Part shown: positions 1 to 11,400 of the stretch, in pieces
Numbering within the stretch: position 1 is the stretch's first letter
Layout: every line of letters starts with the position of its first letter
NCBI RefSeq assembly: GCF_030936135.1
Contig: NC_082611.1
Coordinates: 14,089,001-14,153,000 of the forward strand
DNA length: 64,000 bases
Source of the DNA: Gavia stellata
Taxonomy: Eukaryota; Chordata; Aves; Gaviiformes; Gaviidae
Reading direction: 5' to 3'
Position numbers and translations under genes: made by a program
Notes under the pieces: generated by a model
What the model saw: the letters and a program-made list of their open reading frames with translations, nothing else
The model's database searches: none
What the model was told of the DNA's origin: nothing

Positions 1-174
1 TTTTCTCTCCTTTCCATCTGGCTAAAAATCATGGCAAATTGTGTCTAAAACACTGCAAAAAACAGGTGTAAGACAGGACTGCCAAAAAAAAAAAATATCT
101 AAGAATAGTACCTGTTACAATTTTTCAAAATTTAGATACATCACCACAGGGCCATACTATTTTCTAAATCATGC

Positions 175-2409
175 TTTATTAGGAAAAAAATCCTTCTTGA
201 TTACATACATACAGATAATGTGCTCAAGGCGTTATCATTTTAGGCACTAACTTCATTTCCAATCATAATCTGTATGCTCAAGACTAAATAATTACCCACT
301 TTTAATCATCTTAATAAACAACAAACTGCTAAAAGCGTAAATTTGCATGAAGAGTTCTGAGAACAACTGCCATGTATGACATATGTAAAGTATGATTAAA
401 GTCAAAATAGAGAAGGTGGCATCCATACTTAGTATCCTCAAGTAGCAATGGACAATTCCCTGGCAACACAGGCTGTATTATCTCTCATTAACACTGCAAA
501 GCTAAGGCATTGTGAGATTCTTGTGATTCTTGTGTTCTTGGAATTACTGCCTATTTTTTACTATTCCTTATCATCAGTGATAAGGGTCATATCCAGATTT
601 GCGATTTGTCCTTTAGATCTCAGTCACTGAACTCCCAAAGATGTTGTTTCCCTTCAAAAGACAGATTAACTTTGTTTCTTTAGGAGGAAATTCTACTTCA
701 GCTTGCTTCCCAAGCATCCATGATGTTTGCATTTACTCAACCAAAACCAGAAGTATAATAATCTATTTCAGATGTTAATTTATGCCATCTGCGGTAAAAT
801 GGCTGAATTCTACATTCAAAAGATCTACAGTATCCCTCTACCCGGATGAGTTTCTGTTGATAATTCCAAAGACTTTCAGAAGTCCTGCGCAAGTAAAAGT
901 CTTCTCTAACTGCACAACCTATTTCCCATCAGTTCAAATTAATTTCTTTCTACAGCCTTCAAAAAATTACTTAAATAAGCAGCTACATTCAAAACTAGTT
1001 GCTTTCAGTTACTCTACCAAAGTTAATAACATTACAAAACAAGCAAACAAATAAAAGAACACCAGTTTGGGAATCTTTGGATTAAAATACAGTTTTGTAT
1101 CTTTGAAGTTCAAATGAGGGTTCTGAGAGAGAAGTTCTGTATTAATGTAGGCATATATATGCTAACATAATGTATTTTTTACTTTGACTATACTCACAGG
1201 AAAAGACCATCATCATCATCTAATAACCTTTCATCTCATTAAAGAACACACAAAAAAAGTCTTCATACACATCCACAGGTTATGAAACAACTGACCTAAA
1301 ACAACTGAACTAAACCAAATTTAAAACAAGACTTTCCAGAAGTCATCCAGATGCTTCTAATCTCATGTATGCACACTCCCATGAGACACAGGCCAGAAGA
1401 GCTTCGTCACCAACATTCTCATAATACTAAAGAATCCAGCAGGCACAAGAATTCCCGTGACAGTGTACATATGGCGAGTGATACAAACATAATAGTACAC
1501 ATAAAATTTATGAGAAGTACAAACAGGTTTTTGGTTTCACGAATAACACAGGAGAGATTTGATCAGTATGTTGTACTTTAATCCAAAAGCTAAGATACTG
1601 AAGGCCCCATTTGTATGGGCAAGACATTCTTGGTCACCTCCTTCCCCCCAGTCTCACACATATATGTTGAGGGTAGAATTCCAAACATTTAAAGAGCGGT
1701 AGCGTATCACTTCACATAGTGTCTTCCCACCCTCGACCTGGCAAGGACAGGATAGCTTAAAATTCCAGCAGGACAATATAGCTCCAAGACCTCTGTCGAG
1801 TATTTTTAGAGGCTTAAACAAAATGCACTTTGTCTCCTTTCAGTTCAGACAGTAGTCCTAAACTAGCATGATTTAGATAGGAGAAACTGAAAATTAACGA
1901 CTAAGTTTCATAAACAGGTTGCTTAAAGAAAAGTCTATGAAAGACAAACAGGTCTTGCCCAGAACACTGTTTCACAAATGTCCATAAATGTAAATAATGT
2001 GGAACTAGGATGAGACCAAGAACAGTGTCCACGTTCAGAAAACTAAAAAGGAACATGCATGACATCTGCAAATCAACCAATGGAAAAGGTTAAAATACAT
2101 CTTTGTCAGACTCTAAAACCTAAGTCATCAATCCCAAAGAGCAAGCCACTGCGTCACTGCCACTGTTTGGCATCCAGCATATACTCTGAAGATCAACATT
2201 AAACAGTTTTGTAAAAGAAACATAGAAGAAACCATGTCCTAAGTGCCGAAGCCAAAACGTATTGAAGCAAAGCAAATCTGCATAGCAATACTTTCTGAGA
2301 ACACAGTTCCACCAGGAAAATGCTTTTCTTGGGATGAAAATCCATTTTTAATAAAACATCAAAAACCCTTTATCCTTAGATAAAGATCTTCTATTTTCTC
2401 ATGTCCCTG
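175..2409 (-). other. METTL22: METTL22 3' UTR and downstream flank (extent uncertain)
   Basis: This stretch has no coding exon I can support. Reading leftward from the stop codon, an ATTAAA lies early (minus strand, 2352-2347), a second ATTAAA lies at 306-301, and the only canonical AATAAA I found is at 180-175. The 3' UTR could therefore be under 100 nt or about 2.2 kb. Small open frames here (for example 782-1054 and 1351-1581 on the plus strand) show no similarity to anything I know. Confidence 0.4.
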
Positions 2410-2445
2410 TCACGTTAGCTGTTCAGCAACGATCTTCCACAATTC
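2410..2445 (-). CDS. METTL22: METTL22 coding exon 11, C-terminus and stop (residues 395-405)
   Basis: Acceptor CACTCCTACAG is followed by eleven codons, ELWKIVAEQLT, then TGA at 2412-2410. Human ends ELWKIIAEPVT, so both the exon and its position are supported. Confidence 0.93.
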   Translation of the reverse strand, partial: ELWKIVAEQLT

Positions 2446-5400
2446 CTGTAGGAGTGGAAAAAATACATACAGGTATCTTCTCAGATCAGTAGGTTGCAAT
2501 TATGAAAAAGTACAACATGCCCACTTGAAGACAAGTTTTAAGACACACCCTGTACCTCCACCTACAGATAGTATCCATCTCCTAGACCAACCACCAAATT
2601 ATCTTTGAGACAAAGAAATAGAATTGATTTCTTCATTCTTGTAGCATGATTTTTTAAAATAAAATATTAGTTTCATTCAAATAATTTGTTTTAAAAGGAT
2701 TTCATTGGTTTGCATTACTTTCTGCAGTATTTTGACTGATAACATTGCTCTTTTTACTAAACTGTGTTAACAAATGCTTTCAATAATGCTAATAAAAATA
2801 CAACTGGAAAAATCATTTACTGAGGAATCAAGGTCCCACAAATGCATGTCTTATACAAACACACACACACTTCTCAATGTTTTGGACAATGAAGATGAAA
2901 AACAGACCACTTTATTTCCGTAGAATAAATTAGCATATACTTTATCTGCTACACAAAAGATTATTAAGCAGACTATCACGTTACTCGTCACCATGACATC
3001 TTGAATTGTGGCAATATACTTCACGATCAATAAACCACTTCAGTGTTTTGAAAATGCATGTATTTCAAAGACCAGTAGCCTTCCGCAAAAAGGCTAGGGA
3101 ATGAGTTTACACATTTAGTTATAATCCAGGTTACGTTTATATACTTGTAAAACTTGTTTTAAAGTTTTGCATGCATGTTTTATGCCTGAAGGTATCAGCA
3201 TTAAGTAAAATAAATCAGTCTCATGAAGTAAGTGTGGGCCCTGTAATCTTACTATGCATACATACCGCAGAAGACACAGCAATAGTATGTTGACTATCTT
3301 GGTAACCGATTTGCAATCCAGTACAAGATTTGCAAGTTCTCTGAAATCTGTTAGATTGTACTGTTCTAGAAGCTAGCAAGCTATTAGCTACCCTGCATAA
3401 TATTTGTAAGAGCAGACAATTGGAAAAAAAAAAAATAGAGAAGGAGAACCATAAGTGCTTGGGAGGTAAATTAGATAACTACAAATATTATCTCTGATAT
3501 GTTTCTGAGTAACAGAAATTTACAGCTAATAGACTTCTTCATAGATATTAGAACATTATTTCCTGAACTGGGAAAGGAATTACTAAAACTATGAATTAAA
3601 AGCTCTTCTACAAACAAACAAATGAGAAGAAATATCGGTCCCATTTTCTAGTCAATCGCAAAAATTGTATTTTACAAAGTAATGGAGATTGTTTCTTAAC
3701 CTTTGAAGAAATGAGTGCAGTCTAAGCCACTGTACTGGTGGTGACAGAAAAGGGTATGTTGTGTCAGTCTAATACAGGTTATGTAAACACGAACAAGAAT
3801 AATTTTAAAACAACAAAAAGCTAAATGGCAATAAATGAAAAAATAATGTTTATTCTCCTCTTCCTACTTCATGTTAAGCAAACAGCTGAAAACTAATTTG
3901 AGATGATTAGCCCAACACATTATATTTATTTTAATGAATGCCACTTACCAACTGCTCAATTCGTTCATAAACAAGAAACTGGCAGAAATCAAGCTTAATG
4001 GGCTCCACAGTATATTTCATTTTTCTATCTTGGAGGTTCTCCAAATCATTTAGAGTATTTCTAAAATGACTGTAGGCTTCACATGTAACATCCATATGTC
4101 TTAAAGTGAAGTTCAGCCTGGCAAGAGAATATTTAATTTAAATGTCTCTCCTATACTGGCATCTTAAATAGCTATGTAACTTCCCTCTGCTAATGGAAAA
4201 TGTGGGTCTTCTCAGTGTAATTAACTATCTTTGATAGCCAAAAAAAAGTAACCCCCTGCTATTCCTGAAAAGTGGACAAGACTTATGTTAGCATCAATAC
4301 ACAGTAACTCTTGGATGAATCTCTCCATCAATTTTAGGGCACTTTGCTGCAACAGAATCATTGGCTTGGCTTCCTGGACAAACACTTGGCAACAAATCAC
4401 ATGAACAGATATTACTTACTTACCTCCGGAGATTTAAGCAAAGCCTATTAATATATTAGTTTATGAATGGACTGCAACACATGACTACTTAAAAACATTC
4501 AATGATTCCTTGAAAGAAAACACAAGAGAGATTGTTATATAGGTACTCAAGCTGGGAAATGTATACTCTAATTCTAAGCCCCTTCATTCCACTCTATGAC
4601 CTCAAAAATATATAGCAAATGTTATCAGGCATTATAGAATGCATCAGTCTAGCCACCTATTTATCCTTATTTGCACCGAGGTTATCTGATGCGAAATAAA
4701 GGTAAGACAACAAAAGCCAAACTCTTGTGGAAGTCAAATTCTGCACTGATAAAAATTAAGCATGTATAACAACAAATGCTTGTCCTGAGCATATACTGCA
4801 GCCTGTGATCAACTAATATAATGAAACTCAGAAGCCAACCTTCAACCAAATCAGATGTTTCTTCCAAATAAAGAAAGCATGTAAAGTTTTTAGTGCTTTT
4901 TATTTTACGTCCTTGGTAATACTTACCTCTTTTCTAATGCTAGGTAAACTGTGCAAGAATTTCTCAAGTTGTGTGTGATTCTATACAGCGTTCTGAACAA
5001 GGCATCTGTCAGGTCATCATCATAGAACACTACAAAATAAAAGATCAAGAGCATAAAATGTGTATGCTTAAATGTATTATCTACTTAAGTCTCAGGTATG
5101 AAACAACAGGCCTTAGTTTGATTATTCTAATCAAACAAGTCACTATTTTAACTAAAACCCAAAGTATATTTTTAATGGCAACCACTGACCCTGTAATAGT
5201 ATCCACTGCTGCTATTTATGCTAGGCTTTCTTTAAGATTTCTCTCGTATCAATGGGAATCACTTCTGTCAGACAACTTACAAAACTTTAACAAGATTTCT
5301 CTCAGCCTGGAAATATCTTACTGCAAAGCCAGAAAACATGGGATATAATAATGTATTAGGGCCTCATTTCTTACAAAAATATAAAAAAAGGCAGTAACTA

Positions 5401-8400
5401 ATATACCATTATAACTACATCTCCTTGGAAAGCAGTCTTGCAACACCTTTCAATATCCTAACTAAAACCACTCCTCCTTTATTTATATATCAAAACAACA
5501 ATAGTTTTCCTATATAGATAAGCTAGCATGTAATTTTTCAGTCTTTCACTTAAGCAAGAAAAAGAGCAGAAAAAAAGGACAGAGCTATCCAAAGGCATAG
5601 ACTCTATGGGCAAGTGCAGCACCTGAAACTGTTTTTCACATTACAGAATATATTAGTCTAAATACACCTACTTACCATTATTTGCACAAAGGTTATCTGA
5701 TGCAAGACAAAGGTAGGACAAAACTCTTCTGAAAGTCAAATTCATCACACCACTTTCTTTGAGTAATTTATTTACTCACTAATAATTGTCACACCAAATG
5801 AAAGAAAAAGCTAGTAGTTTTCAACATCTGTTCTCCTATTGCTAATTCAGAATGTAAATACAATTGTTTAAAAAAAAAATATAGGCAGGAACACTTCAGG
5901 CAGAGCTTTGACAACTTAGGTAGGGATCTGACCTATTAGATTTTAAAAGCAAACGAGGTATGTTTAAATTATTACTCATAATGCTCAAGTGTGTGATTTA
6001 AAAGATTGCTGTTTGTATTTTCCTACCATCAGCTGCCATTATCACAGTACAGTGGTCATGCAAATCAGCAATCTCTTCTTCAGACCAGCTATAAGGAGCT
6101 TCAGGATCTGTAACAAAGAATATGGCTTTGGTGTACATGATTAAATGTCACAAATGATTGATAGCTGGAAAAAAGAAACTTCTTAACTCCTGTGGTCATC
6201 TGCTACTCTATAAACAGAGCAACCCACTGAAGGTAAACCAAAACCTGCCTTTATTCATTCTCTGAAGTTCCCTGCAGTCTTTTGCTTTCTCTTTGTTATG
6301 TCCAATCCTCCCATGGCTGACTAGCAAGAGTAAGTTTTCTTTGACTTTAGAATTTACAACCAATTACTATCCTGTAGCAAGATCACAGATTTAACTAGAT
6401 TAAAATAAATAGTGCTTTAAATAAAAAAACAAATGCATCTTCGTATAAGTTTTGATTAAGCTTCCTACTTCATCATGCTTTTTAAAATTTAAACTTTGTT
6501 AAAATATGGAAACTTTCTCTGAAAGTCTAAAAAACATAAAGCTATCTCAACTGGCAGTATCAAATATTTTCATTAATCAGAATTTTGAGGTCCAAGAGAG
6601 GCTTTTGAATGCATAAAGGACGTTTCCGCTTGCTTAAATAGTTGTTCTGTTTTTAGAAGCATTACATCAAATCCAATTGATGATATAAAAATCTATAAAG
6701 TAGGCTTCATATAATCAAGTGCTACAATTTTGTGTTGACCTTGCAACCACTAGAAAGAAAGTTTTAGTGATTTGCTTTACTACCATTAATTGCATTTTAA
6801 ATGTTACACAAGTTAGTTGCCTTTATTTTGCTAAAAGCAGCAGAACGCATTCCCTCGGCAAGTATTTAAAATATAACACATTCACCACTACATTTGGAAC
6901 AAGTATTTATACATCTTCAAATCATCACCTACCCTCCCCATCACCTTTTACAGTCTTGTATTCATGCAGTCATAAGCCACACAATACCATCACATCAAAA
7001 TCTGGATTACAGTAACTCAAATCCACGGCATTGCGCCTAGATTCCATTATCACCATATAACAGACATATCTTGTTTGCACCCCTGGATTCTGACCTAAGT
7101 GAAGGACAGCCTCCACTTGTCCGTTCTCAACCTGTCAGTAAATTCTTTCTTACTCATTCACATGGCAATGATGCACCCAAAAACAATCACATACTTTCAA
7201 CTATTTTTCCAGAGGCGTGTGTGCTGGAAGACTTACTTCATAAACAAGGGAATAAGCATTTCTTGATGGCTCTGAAGGCAGAAAAAACCAACCAAACCAC
7301 CAAACTCTATCTGAAAGGACCCATTATAACCACCTACCAGTGCAGAATTCATCTTTCAGCCAGTCCATTTCTTTTACTTTAACTTCCCCTCCTGTGGGTG
7401 AAGAAAGATCATATCGGTCACAAACAGCCTTTCAGACAGTACCTAAGCAAAAGTAAAGAGTCAAAATCTGTATTGAAACAAGGGATGAAGATATATTGTG
7501 AGGACATACGAAACAAGTAAAAGTTGAACATCAAATCATTTACTGTACAAAACCAGTACCCACTCACAAGAGAACAGGATGAACTCACGGGTCAGAAAGA
7601 TAACCTATGTTCTCTTTTACATGTCTCACCTACAAAATACTTCTGCTTTCCAGAGTTCTACCTCTGTCATTTACACTCTATTTATGTGACCCTTGGCACC
7701 TGCATATCTGTCATCCTCCCAAGTACCTCAGTGAAACTCACACAATGACTGTGTAGGAACTACAGCTGGTCATAACTGCTGACCAGAGAAAAAGTATTTT
7801 GCTCTTCTCAAAAGGAAGATGTCCCATTATGGACCACATAGAGATATCTTGGCATCTTTCTTTTTAAATGAGTCACTTTTAACCAAGAGAAAAATTTAAT
7901 TTTATTTGTGAATATGTTAGGTAGTCAATGACTGTGCAGTTTAATCCCAAAGTAGTTCATATAGGCAACTGCACAGACACTGACTGTATAGCACTTACTT
8001 CCCGGCTCCATCAGGTGTTTGTTTAATGCAACGTTTTGCTCACACATGGCCAGAAGATCTTCACCAACGTCTGGAAAAAAGTGATAATGATATTCAAAAT
8101 AAGAATATTTTGCATGGGCCGTGCATGCCCCTGACCTCTCAGGCTAATACTAAGTTTCCGTCAAGCTGACGAGATTAAGGAAAATTCAGAACAACTCTAT
8201 CCACTGATGATTGCTTCCCTAGTATCCTTCTTTCTTTTGTCTTTCAGTACTAAGCTCTGAGCCACCCTTGAAGAAAGACGTTAGATTCCTATACTACCTA
8301 TTTTAATCTAGGCACACTATCTTGAGTTCACAGTAATGTATTTTGCTTTTAAACTCTTGTGCTTAAAAGTAGTACTGCTTTTTCAATCTGTTGAGAAAGT

Positions 8401-11400
8401 TCTTTATATTTTTCAATAAACAACACAACAACTTTAAACACATTAATAAAAAATTATTAACTAAAACTGAACAGATGAGGATGAAAATCCCAGGATTAAA
8501 GTACTGCTTTGTGAAGCTTCATGAAAATATTTAACTGAAAATAACTGCTTTACCTGTGCAATAAACTGTCTTGGCAACTGTTCCCATGATAATGCTTGTC
8601 ATTCCAGTGCCACCTCCAAGCTCTAGCACTGAGCAACACCTGAATGTGTCCCGTTTAAACAGAATGTAATCAGCGAGAAGAAAGGCTGCACGCCAGACCT
8701 GTGGATAAGAGAAGCAGTTAAAACTGAATAAATTCTGAAGCACAATCCATGAACAGCAAGATACTACAAGGCAGAATACATACTTGTTTACCAACATCTT
8801 CTAAGGGGGTTGCCATAGTATGTTCTGTGAAAATGAAAGTAGAGTAGAAATAATTATCTCAAAATGTTGTTCAAATCAAGTTCCATAGTGGCAAATTTGA
8901 AAATCAAGTCATGCTTCCCTTTCGAACTAAACACTCTTCATTCTATATAATAATGCTAGATAACACCAAAACCCTCACTCTAACTAAGGAGCGCTGAGTT
9001 TCCCATGGTATGCTATTGCCCAAATCACTTCTGGAGAAAAATGGTAAATTTTTAAAATATTTGCAATATCACAGTATTATGTTTGTTTTATTATCTCCTT
9101 TCACTTAGCAACTGCTGTTCCATTTCTAAAGAAAACCTATTTTTCTTTTGTTTTACACAAACGTATTTATTCCATTTCTCCTTGACTGCAAGCTTACTGA
9201 TTACCTATTTTAACAACATCACTGCAAGTGCATTCTTGTTCTTCATCTTCAAAAGCATCTTCTTTCCCTTTCATCAGAATTACAGGATACACTCTATCTC
9301 TCAGAAGATCCTCCACTTCTAAATCAGAGGCACTTCGAGGTCTTCTGACCACTTCCAAGTCTCCGTCATCGTCTAGCAGAGCTTCTGCTCCTTCACTATT
9401 TAATTCTCTTTCTTTTTTTAGATTATTCCTGTCCTTGTCACACAGTTCATCTCTACTTCTGTACTGGTGTTCTCTTTCTGTTGTAGCTTCTCTCACATGT
9501 TTCTCAGATGCTGAATCTTCTGTGTTCCAAAGGAGTTTGAAATATGACAGGAATACTGTCAGAACATAGAAAGGGGAAAAAAGTTAAACACCAGGTAAGA
9601 ACAGAATCTATGTGCAACTTCCACATGCATGAAATTTTGGTATGTGTTTCACATATTAAAAATCTAGAGGATAAAAAAAATAATTGTACAGATAACTTGA
9701 AATATAGTTCAATTCGCTACGAAGAAATATTTCTGTATCAAGTTCTGTCAGCAGAAATAAACGAAGCACTTTCACAGTCTGCTGGCTGACTCAGCATCTA
9801 CTCAGTCACAAGGCACTTTCAAGTGATTTAGTAACACTTATTTTAACAATTGGCAGAAGGGATTGTTTCTTACACCCTCCAAAAGATCTTCTGTTGAGAC
9901 AATCTCAAACCAAGTTGAAAGAAGAATTAATACAAGTTAGAATTTGTTTCTTTTGGTTAAGATTTAATTCCTCTCTTGTAAGAAACAAACATGTTCTAGT
10001 AAAATCAAGTAGAATTTTTTTATTGTTTTAAAAATCTTTAAGAACTCAAGCAACTTCAAGCCTTGAAATCAGTTTAGCATGAGAGCAGAAATAAACTCAC
10101 AGGAGACAGCTTGCCAAAGCTGGACATGCTGACACTTCTTTTTTTTTTTTATTTTAAAGTCTTCAAACTGAGTCTTTGACGAGGTTAAATGTATTAAGGC
10201 CATTGTTCTCAATAAACCAATTAATTAAAAACCTTTTGCAACCATCACCCAGTGACGTCAGCATCTATTAAAAATTTTAAGATATCCAAACATGGACCTT
10301 GCAATTTTAATTACAGGAATCTGTATTGTCTGAATACGACACACGAGGAAGAACAAACATTTGTACTTCTATCTCAGCTCTACAGCAGTGCTTATGCACT
10401 GTGCTTGACTGAACGGGCCAGTCATGGAACACAGAATCATGGACTTCGATTCACCCACTCTGGTATGAAATCAGTGTTTGTAGACATCTTAGGCTGGGTA
10501 CTATTATTCCAAAAATCACACACAATGTGTTGAGACTTGAGAAAAAGAGCCAAGAATACGACTAGTGAAAAAGATCAGTGCCAGCAGGATTCTGAGAAGA
10601 ATGTCTTAGAATTATGTTCATTCACACCAAAGGGGAAAAGATAAAAGTGCTTGCCACCATTGCTTTCAACAATTTCATGATTTATGGAGTTTTATTCCAG
10701 TTTCTTTAGAAAGCAAGATATTCAAAGTTAGTCTACTGTAACCTGAGAGAAGTCCTTCTCTAGAGAGACCATTTTCACCTAGATCTAATAAGATCTTCAT
10801 TGCCTATCCTAGCATGAGAAATTTTTAAGTTATCTACTATTTGCCTGACAACCAGATTAAACCTATTTGAATATTTAACAAATTAGAGGATACCATCAAT
10901 GAATGAAATGCTTTTGTTCTCCAAGTCCATTCTGATCCTCTGCATGTTCTATGGCATTTCAAAACGTGTAAGGTAAAACTGACCCAAAGCAGCAGAGACT
11001 AAATCCCCATGAGGTTCCCTAAAAACCAGCAAAGTGACAGTGGTAGATTGTCATTGTATTTGTTAAGAATAAAAGCTGTCACACTACAATCCAATTCTTG
11101 TCTTAATAAATAAAGGAATTTCCCAGACCAAGTACATTCAGAGTAGGTAGCATATGCTGTCATTTCATTCTGTTGAAAGGTTCTTTGCATCAAGCAAAAT
11201 CACAGCAAACAAATGTTGAACAGCACGGAGATACACCATAGCATTAATTACCTGGTTTTGACCTCATCAGGGTCAAAAATTATTATCCACTTCTTTGTGA
11301 AGCCTACTTTTATGATTTTTTACATTGTCATATGCCAGAACAGCTGCAAGAGTTATTATTTTTATGTCACAACTGGGTTTGAAAAAAACAATTAACACTT

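Larger units (their letters stand above)
2446..4926 (-). other. METTL22: METTL22 introns 9 and 10
   Basis: Intron 9 is 809 nt (4118-4926) and contains the block at 4627-4745. Intron 10 is 1503 nt (2446-3948). Both are AT-rich, with a short CA run near 2860. Nothing else is recognisable. Confidence 0.75.
5030..8553 (-). other. METTL22: METTL22 introns 5 to 8 with exons 6-8 embedded
   Basis: The introns are 483 nt (8071-8553), 607 nt (7392-7998), 1230 nt (6108-7337) and 997 nt (5030-6026). Apart from exons 6-8 and the duplicated block at 5640-5746, I see only AT-rich non-coding sequence. Plus-strand open frames such as 6719-7015 and 7071-7382 carry no recognisable domain. Confidence 0.75.

Noticed and set aside
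4971..5348. 125-codon open frame on the plus strand
   Set aside because: It lies antisense to METTL22 exon 9 and intron 8 and has no recognisable domain or start context.
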